Shown piece by piece: positions 51,306 through 60,191 of a DNA stretch of 64,000 bases. Under the pieces are notes generated by a model. It did no database searches. It was not told where the DNA came from and saw only the letters and a list, made by a program, of their open reading frames with translations. Origin of the DNA: Microbacterium schleiferi (GTDB lineage Bacteria > Actinomycetota > Actinomycetes > Actinomycetales > Microbacteriaceae). Position 1 is the first letter of the stretch. Each line of letters opens with the position of its first letter. The stretch spans positions 1,426,001-1,490,000 of the forward strand of contig NZ_CP064760.1 of the NCBI RefSeq assembly GCF_015565955.1, in the 5' to 3' direction. The translations under genes and the position numbers were made by a program.

Positions 51306-52523
51306 ATGGCTCTGCGCACCCTCGATTCGCTGGGTCCGCTGGCCGGCAAGCGCGTCATCGTCCGTTGTGACCTCAACGTTCCGTTGAAAGACGGGGTCAT
51401 AACGGACGATGGCCGCGTGCGGGCCTCGGTTCCCACGCTCAACGCCCTCATCAACCAGGGAGCGCGCCTTGTCGTGTGCTCGCACCTGGGACGCCCCGAC
51501 GGGGCACCCGACCCGAAGTACAGTCTGGAGCCCGTTGCTCAGCGCCTGTCGGAGCTGCTCGGCAAGCCGGTCGCCTTCGCGCGCGACACGGTCGGCGAGT
51601 CAGCTCACGACGCCGTTGCCGCCCTGGAGGACGGCGATGTCGCGGTCATCGAGAACCTGCGGTTCAACGCGGGGGAGACAGCGAAGGATGCCGAGGTTCG
51701 TGGCGCGTTCGCTCGTGAGCTTGTCGGCCTCGGCGATGCTCTCGTGTCGGACGGCTTCGGTGTCGTGCACCGCAAGCAGGCCAGCGTCTACGACCTCGCC
51801 GAGATTCTGCCCTCCGCGGCGGGCTTCCTCATCGAGAAGGAGGTCGACGTTCTCGACCGCCTCACCGAGAAGCCGGAGCGGCCCTACACGGTCGTGCTCG
51901 GCGGATCGAAGGTCAGCGACAAGCTCGGCGTCATCGAACACCTGCTCCCGCGCGTTGACCGCATCCTGGTCGGCGGCGGCATGCTGTTCACCTTCCTCAA
52001 GGCCCAGGGCTATGAGGTGGGGAAGAGCCTGCTGGAAGAGGATCAGATCGACACGGTCACGCGCTACATGACCACCGCGCACGAGCGCGGCGTCGAGATC
52101 GTTCTACCGGTGGATGCCGTCATGGCTGCATCCTTCAGCGCCGACGCGGAGCACGTGGTAGCTCCCGCCGACTCCCTCGAAGAGACACCGTTCGGCGCCA
52201 CGGGCCTGGGGCTGGACATCGGCCCTGACACGGCGAAGATCTTCGCCGACGCGATCCGCGAGAGCAAGACCGTCTTCTGGAACGGCCCCATGGGCGTTTT
52301 CGAGATGCCGGCCTTTGCCGCAGGGACCAAGACCGTCGCGCAGGCGCTCACCGAGGTCGACGGCCTCAGCGTCGTCGGCGGTGGCGACTCGGCAGCAGCC
52401 GTGCGTCAGCTCGGCTTCTCGGACGACCAGTTCGGCCACATTTCCACCGGCGGTGGGGCCAGCCTCGAATTCCTCGAGGGCAAGAAGCTACCCGGACTGG
52501 AGGTCCTCGGATGGGAGCAGTGA
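51306..52523 (+). CDS. pgk: Phosphoglycerate kinase
   Basis: Pgk moves phosphate from 1,3-bisphosphoglycerate to ADP in glycolysis. This 405-residue protein shows RVIVRCDLNVPLKDG (substrate binding), SHLGRPDG, the hinge region VLGGSKVSDKLGVIEHL, and FWNGPMGVFE with SVVGGGDSAAAV at the C-terminal nucleotide-binding site. The gene overlaps tpiA by 13 nt. Confidence 0.98.
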   Translation: MALRTLDSLGPLAGKRVIVRCDLNVPLKDGVITDDGRVRASVPTLNALINQGARLVVCSHLGRPDGAPDPKYSLEPVAQRLSELLGKPVAFARDTVGESAHDAVAALEDGDVAVIENLRFNAGETAKDAEVRGAFARELVGLGDALVSDGFGVVHRKQASVYDLAEILPSAAGFLIEKEVDVLDRLTEKPERPYTVVLGGSKVSDKLGVIEHLLPRVDRILVGGGMLFTFLKAQGYEVGKSLLEEDQIDTVTRYMTTAHERGVEIVLPVDAVMAASFSADAEHVVAPADSLEETPFGATGLGLDIGPDTAKIFADAIRESKTVFWNGPMGVFEMPAFAAGTKTVAQALTEVDGLSVVGGGDSAAAVRQLGFSDDQFGHISTGGGASLEFLEGKKLPGLEVLGWEQ

Positions 52524-53299
52524 GAACACCGCTCATCGCCGGCAACTGGAAGATGAACCTCGACCACCTGCAGGCTGTCGCGTTCGTCCAGAAGTTGCAC
52601 TGGACACTGAAGGACGCCAAGCACGAGGACGGGTCCGTGGAGGTGGCGGTCTTCCCGCCGTTCACGGATCTGCGCACCGTGCAGACGCTGCTGGATGCCG
52701 ACAAGATTCCGTTCTCCCTCGGTGGGCAGGACCTGTCGCCGAAGGACTCCGGCGCGTTCACCGGTGACATCTCCGGCGCGTTCCTGGCCAAGCTCGATGC
52801 GCAGTACGTGATCATCGGTCACTCCGAGCGCCGTGAGTACCACCACGAGACCGACGAGGTCGTGGCCAGCAAGGTGCAGGCAGCCCTGCGGCACGGGCTC
52901 GTTCCCGTGATCTGCGTCGGTGAGACCGCGGAAGACCTGGAGAAGTACGGTGCCAGCGCTGTCCCGGTGGGACAGCTGAAGACCGCGCTTGCCGACGTCC
53001 CGGCGGATGCCGACATCGTCGTGGCCTACGAGCCGGTCTGGGCGATCGGTTCCGGTCAGGCCGCGACCCCCGACCAGGCTCAGGATGTCTGTGCGAAGCT
53101 GCGCGCGGTCGTCGCTGACACACTGGGCGCGGACGCAGCAGAACGCACGCGTGTGCTCTACGGCGGGTCGGTGAAGGCCGCGAACATCGCGAGCTTCATG
53201 CGGGAGCCCGACGTGGATGGAGCCCTGGTGGGCGGTGCGAGCCTCGTCGTGGACGAGTTCGCTGCCATCATCCGCTACCAGAAGCACGTCGGCGTCTGA
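52511..53299 (+). CDS. tpiA: Triose-phosphate isomerase
   Basis: TpiA interconverts dihydroxyacetone phosphate and glyceraldehyde-3-phosphate. This 262-residue TIM barrel has LIAGNWKMN (catalytic Asn/Lys), IIGHSERREY (His) and AYEPVWAIGSG (Glu), with the phosphate loop LYGGSVKAANI. The ATG at 52511 lies 8 nt after GGAGG inside the end of pgk; a GTG at 52520 that overlaps the pgk stop is the alternative. It is followed by a strong hairpin at 53322. Confidence 0.98.
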   Translation: MGAVRTPLIAGNWKMNLDHLQAVAFVQKLHWTLKDAKHEDGSVEVAVFPPFTDLRTVQTLLDADKIPFSLGGQDLSPKDSGAFTGDISGAFLAKLDAQYVIIGHSERREYHHETDEVVASKVQAALRHGLVPVICVGETAEDLEKYGASAVPVGQLKTALADVPADADIVVAYEPVWAIGSGQAATPDQAQDVCAKLRAVVADTLGADAAERTRVLYGGSVKAANIASFMREPDVDGALVGGASLVVDEFAAIIRYQKHVGV

Positions 53300-53321
53300 C
53301 GGCGTTTCGTCTCGCTGCTTT

Positions 53322-53361
53322 CGCGGGGCGAGCGTGAAGTCATCTTCGCGCTCGCCCCGCG
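53322..53361 (+). terminator. Strong hairpin after tpiA
   Basis: Perfect 13-bp arms CGCGGGGCGAGCG (53322-53334) and CGCTCGCCCCGCG (53349-53361) around a 14-nt loop, between tpiA and secG. There is no T-tail. It could end or attenuate the glycolysis transcript before the secG promoter. Confidence 0.65.
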
Positions 53362-53402
53362 ACGCGCGTCACGCCGAGACCAAACGCGCACGCCTCTTTC
53401 CG

Positions 53403-53408
53403 TATACT
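53403..53408 (+). promoter_or_regulatory. Probable -10 element of the secG-rbpA operon
   Basis: TATACT lies 47 nt before the secG start and just past the tpiA hairpin, in an otherwise GC-rich stretch. A clear -35 was not identified. Confidence 0.5.
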
Positions 53409-53454
53409 GGACGCTTGTGCGACGAGACATCGTCGCGACGAAAGGTTTCACGTC

Positions 53455-53703
53455 TTGGCGATTCTCGAACTGATTCTGCAGGTCATCCTGGGCATCACGA
53501 GCCTGCTGCTCACGCTGCTGATCCTGCTGCACAAGGGCCGAGGCGGTGGCCTGTCCGACATGTTCGGCGGGGGAATGACGTCAGCTCTGGGATCGTCGGG
53601 TCTCGCTGAGCGCAACCTCAACCGATTCACGATCGTGCTGGCCCTCGTATGGTTCGTCACCATCGTCGGACTCGGCCTCATTACGAAGTTCCAGGTGATC
53701 TGA
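53455..53703 (+). CDS. secG: Preprotein translocase subunit SecG
   Basis: SecG assists the SecYEG channel in protein export. This 82-residue protein has two membrane helices (about residues 3-25 and 58-77) with the cytoplasmic loop LLHKGRGGGLSDMFGGGMTSA, which is the SecG signature. It probably starts with TTG at 53455, after an AAAGG ribosome-binding site. The TGA overlaps the ATG of rbpA. Position after tpiA is conserved in actinobacteria. Confidence 0.95.
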   Translation: MAILELILQVILGITSLLLTLLILLHKGRGGGLSDMFGGGMTSALGSSGLAERNLNRFTIVLALVWFVTIVGLGLITKFQVI

Positions 53704-54056
53704 TGGCAACCGGCGGCAACGCAATCCGCGGCACCCGGGTGGGTGCCGGCCCCATGGGCGAACAGGACCACGGCTATCACGCAGACCGCGTCGCCGTCTC
53801 GTACTGGGATGCCCTCGGCAACGAGACAGTCCGCTACTTCGCGGCGGGAATTCCCGATGAGGAGATTCCCGAAACGATCGACTCCCCGCACTCCGGGCTC
53901 CCGGCCGGCCGCGACAAGGAAAACCCGCCGCAGATGGCCAAGGCCGAGCCCTACAAGACGCACCTCGCGTACGTCAAAGAGCGTCGCACTGAAGAAGAAG
54001 CCGACGCGCTTCTGGATGACGCGCTCAAGTCGCTGCGGGAGCGCCGCGGCCTCTGA
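53703..54056 (+). CDS. rbpA: RNA polymerase-binding protein RbpA
   Basis: RbpA binds the primary sigma factor and RNA polymerase and stabilises open promoter complexes; it is found only in actinobacteria. This 117-residue protein has the N-terminal tail (NAIRGTRVGAGPMGE), the core beta domain with RVAVSYWDALGNETVRYFAAG, and the C-terminal sigma-interaction helix (KTHLAYVKERRTEEEADALLDDAL). The zinc-binding cysteines of some family members are missing, as in many RbpA proteins outside Streptomyces. It overlaps secG by one base. Confidence 0.95.
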   Translation: MATGGNAIRGTRVGAGPMGEQDHGYHADRVAVSYWDALGNETVRYFAAGIPDEEIPETIDSPHSGLPAGRDKENPPQMAKAEPYKTHLAYVKERRTEEEADALLDDALKSLRERRGL

Positions 54057-54080
54057 TCTTTGGCGCGGGTACCACCCCGC

Positions 54081-54129
54081 ACGCACACAGCCCCGGCCTC
54101 CGACGAGGGAGGACCGGGGCGTTGTGCGT
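54081..54129. terminator. Bidirectional hairpin between rbpA and pgl
   Basis: The segments ACGCACACAGCCCCGG (left) and CCGGGGCGTTGTGCGT (right) pair, extended by CCTCC/GGAGG near the loop. The hairpin lies between the convergent ends of rbpA and pgl and is placed to stop transcription from both sides. Confidence 0.75.
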
Positions 54130-54148
54130 CGTCAGCGGCAGTGCCGCC

Positions 54149-54928
54149 TCAGTACTCCTGATCGATGAGCTCGGGCGGCACCTGTTCGGCAGCTTCCCGG
54201 TCGACGAAGAACACGGTGCGTCGACGCCCCTTCGCGCCACCAGCCGGGACGCTCGTGTAGTTGGCGCCGGCGAGCGCCAGCCCGAGGGCGGCAGCCTTGT
54301 CGGGGCCGGACATGACCAGCCAGACACGCTGTGACCCGTTGATGACCGGACGTGTGAAGGTCACGCGCTCGGGCGGCGGCTTGGGGGAGTTGCGCACCGG
54401 AAGCACGGCGTGCTCGGTGTCACGGATCTCGGGGTGATCGGGGAACAGCGATGCGATGTGTGCGTCGGGACCGACGCCCAGGAAGCACATGTCGAAGGAC
54501 GGCCACGCGGGGCCGCCAGGCTGTCCGAAGCGGGCGAGCTCGGCCGCGTACGCCCGCGCTGCCTCATCGAGGTCGACACCCTCGTCGCTGGCGACGACCG
54601 AGTGGATGTTCTCTGCCGGGATGTCGAGCTGGTCGAGCAGCGCCTCGCGGGCCTGCTTCTCGTTCCGCTCCCCATCGTGGCGGGGAACGAAACGCTCATC
54701 GCTCCACCAGAAATGCACATTGCCCCAGTTCAGGCCCGCGAGTCGCGGGCTCGCCGCAGCTGCCTCGAGCACCGCGATGCCCATCGTGCCGCCGGTGAGC
54801 GAGACATGAACGGCGGGCTTTGCGGCCTGCTTCTCGATGCGCCGCAGGAACCGGTTCGCGACATACGACGCGAGGGCGTCCCGGTCGGGGCTGATGAGCA
54901 CCCGCTTCTCGTTCGTGATCTCAGCCAT
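54149..54928 (-). CDS. pgl: 6-phosphogluconolactonase
   Basis: Pgl hydrolyses 6-phosphogluconolactone in the oxidative pentose phosphate pathway. This 259-residue protein has HVSLTGGTMG near residue 41, VHFWWSDERFVP, and FDMCFLGVGPDAHIASLFP with the catalytic His, and VWLVMSGPDKAAALGLALAGA. It overlaps opcA by 8 nt and is the last gene of the tkt-tal-pgi-zwf-opcA-pgl operon. Confidence 0.96.
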   Translation of the reverse strand: MAEITNEKRVLISPDRDALASYVANRFLRRIEKQAAKPAVHVSLTGGTMGIAVLEAAAASPRLAGLNWGNVHFWWSDERFVPRHDGERNEKQAREALLDQLDIPAENIHSVVASDEGVDLDEAARAYAAELARFGQPGGPAWPSFDMCFLGVGPDAHIASLFPDHPEIRDTEHAVLPVRNSPKPPPERVTFTRPVINGSQRVWLVMSGPDKAAALGLALAGANYTSVPAGGAKGRRRTVFFVDREAAEQVPPELIDQEY

Positions 54929-55868
54929 CGGTCTCCTGCGACTGTGCCGGGCCGAGCAACGCCCAGCCCTCGGTGATCACTCGACCATACAAGAGGTCGG
55001 CGTCGAGGCGACGAAGCTCCTCGGCGAGGCACTCGCGCAGTGTGCGACGCGGCAGCACGAGATCGTGCTCGGGCTGCCCGGGTTGCAACAGCCGGGCGAT
55101 CGCGGCGGTCGAGCGCTCGAGAACGATGTCGCCGCTGGCGCGGGTGAGGCGGACGGACTTGATGCCGTCGCTCCACTCCTCTGACGGCAGGTAGTGCCAG
55201 TCGACGGGCACCCCGAGAGTCAGGCGCAGCCAGGCCGCCAGAAGCGCCGTGGACGGCGATGTGGCCGCGCCGCGCACCTCGATTGCGGTGATCGGCTCGT
55301 ACGGCGGCTGGTCCAGCACGGCGGCAAGCTGCTCGCGCCAGTGCGTGAGACGTGTCCACGCGAGGTCGGTGTCGCCGGGGGAGTAGCAGTCGCCGAGATG
55401 GGCGACACGCGCGGACTCGAACGGCACCGTGGCGGCATCGGTGATGCGCCGCTGTGCGATCCGACCGAGCGGGGAGTGCGACGGGGTCGCGGGCGGATTA
55501 TCGGGCCACCAGACCACGACCGGTGCGTCCGGCAGCAGCAGCCCGGTCACGAGGCTCTCGACGTTGGATGCCGCGTCGCCCGATGCGCGCAGCACGACGA
55601 CTTCACTCGCGCCAGCGTCGCCGCCCACACGGATCTCGGCATCCAGCTTCGGTTCGCCGACCGGGTCGAGACGGAGGCTGATCACGCGCATGGGATGCTC
55701 GCGGGACGCGTCGTTCGCAGCCTCGATGCCGTCTTCGCTGCCGCCGTCGGTGGTCACGATGATGAGCGTGAGGACGCGCCCGAGCGCTACCGCGCCGCCC
55801 TCCTCGCGCACATCGATGAGAGCGCGGGAGATCTTGCTGACTGTCGTGTCGGGAAGATCGACGATCAT
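54921..55868 (-). CDS. opcA: Glucose-6-phosphate dehydrogenase assembly protein OpcA
   Basis: OpcA is needed for assembly and activation of glucose-6-phosphate dehydrogenase in cyanobacteria and actinobacteria. This 315-residue protein starts MIVDLPDTTVSKISRALIDVREEGG and has the central LLPDAPVVVWWPDNPPATPS and the C-terminal RRTLRECLAEELRRLDADLLYGRVI. Its ATG overlaps the stop of zwf (ATGA). It lies between its target zwf and pgl, as is usual. Confidence 0.95.
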   Translation of the reverse strand: MIVDLPDTTVSKISRALIDVREEGGAVALGRVLTLIIVTTDGGSEDGIEAANDASREHPMRVISLRLDPVGEPKLDAEIRVGGDAGASEVVVLRASGDAASNVESLVTGLLLPDAPVVVWWPDNPPATPSHSPLGRIAQRRITDAATVPFESARVAHLGDCYSPGDTDLAWTRLTHWREQLAAVLDQPPYEPITAIEVRGAATSPSTALLAAWLRLTLGVPVDWHYLPSEEWSDGIKSVRLTRASGDIVLERSTAAIARLLQPGQPEHDLVLPRRTLRECLAEELRRLDADLLYGRVITEGWALLGPAQSQETDG

Positions 55869-57414
55869 GGCCGCCTCCAGGTGCGTCCGTCGCGGGCAAG
55901 GAGCTGGTCGGCTGACTTCGGCCCCCAGGATCCGGGTTCGTACTGGTCGAGCGGTCCGCCCTGCTCAGCCCAGAACTTCTCGACCGGGTCGAGGATCTTC
56001 CACGAGAGCTCGACCTCTTCGTGGCGGGGGAACAGCGGCGGGTCGCCGAGGAGCACATCGAGGATGAGCCGCTCGTAGGCCTCGGGGCTGGCCTCGGTGA
56101 AGGCGTGGCCGTAGCCGAAGTCCATCGTGACGTCGCGAACGTGCGTGCTTGCGCCGGGCACCTTGGAACCGAATCGGATCGTGACACCCTCATCGGGCTG
56201 CACGCGGATCACGAGGGCGTTCTCGCCGAGCCCCGACGTCTGCGAACGTGTGAACAGGTGCTCCGGGGCACGCTTGAACACCACGGCGATCTCGGTCACC
56301 CGGCGTCCCAGGCGCTTCCCGGTGCGCAGGTAGAACGGTACGTCGGCCCAGCGTCGAGTGTTGATCTCGAGCTTCAGGGCCGCGTAGGTCTCCGTTGTCG
56401 AATCCGGCTTCATGCCGTCTTCGTCGAGGAACCCGGTGATGTGCTCTCCGCCCTGCCATCCGCCGGCGTACTGTCCCCGCGCTGTTGCCAGAGAGAGGTC
56501 GGCGGGGAGGGTGACGGCGGCGAGGACCTTCTCTTTCTCGGCACGAAGGTGGCTCGCGTCGAAGCTGATGGGTTCTTCCATGGCCGTCAGCGCGAGAAGC
56601 TGCAGCAGGTGGTTCTGGATGACATCGCGCGCCGCACCGATGCCGTCGTAGTAGCCGGCGCGACCGCCCACGCCGATGTCCTCGGCCATGGTGATCTGCA
56701 CGTGGTCGACGTAGTTGCGGTTCCAGATGGGCTCGAACAGTTCGTTGGCGAACCGCAGCGCGAGGATGTTCTGGACCGTCTCTTTGCCGAGGTAGTGGTC
56801 GATCCGGAAGATCGAGTCGGCCGGGAAGGTCGAACGCAGCGCTTCGTTGAGTTCCCGCGCGGAGGCGAGGTCGTGCCCGAACGGCTTCTCGATGACGACG
56901 CGCCGCCACCGCTCCGGCTGATCGGCGGTGTCGTCCACGAGCCCGGATGTGCGCAACTGCCGCGCGACCACGGGGAAGTCCTTCGGGGGATCGACAGGTA
57001 GAACGCGTGGTTTCCCATCGTGCCGCGCTCTTCGTCCAGGCTCTGCACGGTCTCTCGGAGGCGCGCGAAGGCTGCATCGTCGCCGAACTCGCCGGGCACG
57101 AACCGAATGCCCTGCAGCAGCTGCTGCCAGGTCTCCTCGCGGAACGCCGTGCGGGCGTGCTGGCGAACCGCATCGTGCACGACCTGCGCGAAGTCCTGGT
57201 CCTCCCAGTCCCGGCGGGCGAACCCGACCAGGCCGAACCCGGGAGGCAGCAGGCCTCGGTTCGCGAGGTCGTACACGGCCGGCATGAGCTTCTTGCGGGA
57301 GAGGTCGCCGGTCACGCCGAAGATCACGAGAGCACTGGGGCCCGCGATCCGATTCAGGCGTGCGTCTTCGGGGTCGCGTAGCGGATTGTGCCCGCGAGTG
57401 ATCTCGACTGTCAT
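55865..57414 (-). CDS. zwf: Glucose-6-phosphate dehydrogenase, frameshifted as sequenced
   Basis: Zwf makes NADPH in the first step of the oxidative pentose phosphate pathway. The N-terminal frame (from ATG 57414) has ALVIFGVTGDLSRKKLMPAVYDLANRG, the nucleotide-binding site, and breaks after HAFYLSIP. Adding one base to the GGGGG run at 56985-56989 (plus strand) restores the reading into DFPVVARQLRTSGLVDD and the second frame, with the active site RIDHYLGKETVQNILALRFAN. The total is then 516 residues, as expected. A real break would inactivate the protein; an error in the consensus is more likely given the other cases. It is 13 nt downstream of pgi. Confidence 0.94.
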
Positions 57415-57427
57415 CGGATGGGATGCC

Positions 57428-59047
57428 TTACTGGGCCGCTTCGAACAGGGAAAGAACTTCGACCTGCGGGTCGGTGAGGGTCAGGGTCACCACGGGACGT
57501 CCGTGCGCCGCGAGAACCTCGGCGTCGCCGGCTGCCTGCGCGTCGATCAACTGACCGAACGTGAAGGGACGGCCGGGGATCTCGACATCCATGTCGGTGC
57601 GCTCCACGATCTGCAGGAAGACACCGTTCGCGGGTCCCCCCTTGTGGTACTGGCCCGTGGAGTGCAGGAACCGGGGGCCCCACCCGAACGTGGTCGGTCG
57701 TCCCGAATCCGCCGCGACAAGTTCCCGCAGGCCCTGGAGCTGGGGGATCGAGAGGCGGTCGACGTAGGCCTGCACCGACACATAGCCGTCGGCCGGGATC
57801 TGCGCCCACAGCGCGTCGAGGACACCGGCGATCGTGCCGGATGCCGCGAGTGCGGCATCCGTGACCCGCACCTCGACACCATCGACCGAGAAGGCCGGGG
57901 CTGTGGGTTCGGGCTGACGCTCAAGGAGGCCCCGTGTGGCCTCCTTCGCCGACTCGACGTCGGGCTGGTCGAACGGGTTGATGCCCAACATCCGGCCCGC
58001 GATCGCGGTGGCGTACTCCCAGACGACGAATTGCGCGCCGAGGGAACCGCTCACCAGGATCTCACCCGAGTGGTGCTCGAACAGGTGGAACTGACGTGCC
58101 TCATCGACCAGACGCAGAACCTGCAGGTCCGCCGGCTTGGTCTCAAGTTCGGGCGAGACCGGCAGCATGACGACGGGCAGGATGCCGGTGCCGTTCTTTC
58201 CGGTCGATTCCGCGATCAGCTGCTCGATCCAGTCGGGCAGGCCCACGATGTGGGTTCCGTCGCTGATGAGGCCGAGCTTGTCGCGGCGCGGATCTCCGCC
58301 GGCAATCGCCGCGGCCAGCACGAGTGCCGGGTTCTCGGGGCTGTCGATCGCGACCTCGAGCAGCGTCGCATCCGCTTCGGCGAGGAGCTCCTCGATGTTG
58401 GCGCCGGCAAGTCCCGCGGGGACGAGTCCGAACGCCGTGAGCGCGGAGTAGCGTCCGCCGACGCTCGGGTCGGCGTTGAACACGCGGTATCCGTCGGCGC
58501 GGGCCGATTCATCCAGCGGCGACCCGGGGTCGGTGACCACGATGATGCGCTCGAGGGGGTCGATGCCGAGATCGCGGAATGCCGCCTCGAAGGCGCGCTT
58601 CGCGGAGTCCGTCTCGACCGTGGACCCGGACTTCGATGACACCACGAGAACAGTGCGTTCGAGTCCACCGGCTTCCGGGTCACCATCGAGGGCCGCGAGA
58701 ACCTGGCCCGGCGCTGTCGAGTCCAGGACGACGAGCGGAACTCCCGCGGTCTGAGCGATCACTTCGGGTGCCAGCGAAGACCCGCCCATGCCGGCGAGCA
58801 CGATGCGGGTCAGGCCCTTCTCGACCAGCTCCTCCCGCAGCGCCACGATCTGCGGCACCAGGGGAAGGGAGACCGTGACTGCCTCAAGCCACCCGAGCCG
58901 GCGCGAGGCCTCCGCCTCGGCGGCGGGTCCCCACAGGGAGGTGTCGCCAGCGGTGACTCCGGATGCGACGAGATCGCCGACGAGGCCGGGCAGTGTCGTC
59001 TCGACGACCGACTTGACGTGCCCGGTCAGGTGGATGTCGAAGGCCAT
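57428..59047 (-). CDS. pgi: Glucose-6-phosphate isomerase
   Basis: Pgi interconverts glucose-6-phosphate and fructose-6-phosphate, linking glycolysis and the pentose phosphate pathway. This 539-residue protein belongs to the actinobacterial form, with IVLAGMGGSSLAPEVIAQT, VVSSKSGSTVETDSAKRAFE (sugar-phosphate binding), VTDPGSPLDESARADGYR, NPFDQPDVESAKEATRG and RFLHSTGQYHKGGPANGVF near the C-terminus. It lies 7 nt after tal in the operon. Confidence 0.95.
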   Translation of the reverse strand: MAFDIHLTGHVKSVVETTLPGLVGDLVASGVTAGDTSLWGPAAEAEASRRLGWLEAVTVSLPLVPQIVALREELVEKGLTRIVLAGMGGSSLAPEVIAQTAGVPLVVLDSTAPGQVLAALDGDPEAGGLERTVLVVSSKSGSTVETDSAKRAFEAAFRDLGIDPLERIIVVTDPGSPLDESARADGYRVFNADPSVGGRYSALTAFGLVPAGLAGANIEELLAEADATLLEVAIDSPENPALVLAAAIAGGDPRRDKLGLISDGTHIVGLPDWIEQLIAESTGKNGTGILPVVMLPVSPELETKPADLQVLRLVDEARQFHLFEHHSGEILVSGSLGAQFVVWEYATAIAGRMLGINPFDQPDVESAKEATRGLLERQPEPTAPAFSVDGVEVRVTDAALAASGTIAGVLDALWAQIPADGYVSVQAYVDRLSIPQLQGLRELVAADSGRPTTFGWGPRFLHSTGQYHKGGPANGVFLQIVERTDMDVEIPGRPFTFGQLIDAQAAGDAEVLAAHGRPVVTLTLTDPQVEVLSLFEAAQ

Positions 59048-59054
59048 CGCCGGC

Positions 59055-60164
59055 TCAGACGTCCGCGTTCTCGAGGGCGGTGGTCACCGTTGCCTGCAGT
59101 TCGTGCCACGAGGCGATGAACTTGTCGACGCCCTCGTCTTCGAGCACCTGCGTGACATCGGCGAAATCCACGCCGACCGACGCGAGCCCGTCGAACACGC
59201 CGTGTGCATCCGCGTAGTTGCCGGTGATCCTGTCACCCGTGACATCCGCGTGGTCGTACGTTGCCTCGAGGGTCTTCTCGGGCATCGTGTTGACGGTGCC
59301 GCGGGCGACGAGTTCGGTGACGTAGAGGGTGTCGGGAAGCGCGGGGTCCTTGACACCGGTGGAGGCCCACAGGGGTCGCTGCACGGTTGCGCCGGCAGCG
59401 ATGAGTCCCTTCGCGCGATCGGTTGCGAACTCCTTCTCGAACAGCTCGAACGCCAGGCGCGCGTTGGCCACGCCAGCCCGCGACTTCAGTGCCGTTGCGG
59501 CATCCGTTCCGATCGCCGTGAGGCGCTTGTCGACCTCGGTGTCCACGCGGGACACGAAGAACGAGGCAACCGAGTGGATCGCGCTGATGTCGTGACCGGC
59601 GGCCTGGGCCTGCTCGATCCCGGTCAGGTACGCGTCGACGACTTCTGCGTACCGCTCGAGGCTGAAGATGAGCGTGACGTTGACCGAGATTCCCGAACCG
59701 ATGACCTCGGTGATCGCGGGAAGACCCGCCTTGGTCGCGGGGATCTTGATGAGCGCGTTCGGCCGGTCGACGGTCTTCCACAGCTCCTTGGCCTGCGCGA
59801 TCGTTGCCGCGGTGTCGTGTGCGAGCTCGGGGGAGACCTCGATCGACACGCGACCGTCGACGCCACCGGTCGCGTCGTACACCGGACGGAAGACGTCGGC
59901 GGCATCGCGCACGTCAGTGGTGGTGATCGTGAAGATCGCGGTCTCGGTGTCGGCACCCTGCGACTTCAGGTCGCGGATGGCTCCGTCGTAGGCGCTGCCC
60001 TTCGCGAGGGCGCCGGCGAAGATCGTCGGGTTGGTCGTGACACCGGTGACGTTGCGGTCGACGATGAGGGCCGCGAGGTTGCCGGAGGTGATCCGCTCCC
60101 GCGACAGGTCATCGAGCCAGATGCTGACGCCCTCGGCGGCGAGCTTCTCGGTGGGGGTGGTCAT
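59055..60164 (-). CDS. tal: Transaldolase
   Basis: Tal moves a dihydroxyacetone unit between sugar phosphates in the non-oxidative pentose phosphate branch. This 369-residue protein has [41 protein letters not shown], the Schiff-base Lys in [13 protein letters not shown] and the phosphate-binding [14 protein letters not shown]. Position and size fit the actinobacterial (Tal-Pgi neighbour) form. It is 27 nt downstream of tkt. Confidence 0.97.
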   Translation of the reverse strand: MTTPTEKLAAEGVSIWLDDLSRERITSGNLAALIVDRNVTGVTTNPTIFAGALAKGSAYDGAIRDLKSQGADTETAIFTITTTDVRDAADVFRPVYDATGGVDGRVSIEVSPELAHDTAATIAQAKELWKTVDRPNALIKIPATKAGLPAITEVIGSGISVNVTLIFSLERYAEVVDAYLTGIEQAQAAGHDISAIHSVASFFVSRVDTEVDKRLTAIGTDAATALKSRAGVANARLAFELFEKEFATDRAKGLIAAGATVQRPLWASTGVKDPALPDTLYVTELVARGTVNTMPEKTLEATYDHADVTGDRITGNYADAHGVFDGLASVGVDFADVTQVLEDEGVDKFIASWHELQATVTTALENADV

Positions 60165-60191
60165 GGCTTCTCCTTCGTGTGCGGCCGCGGC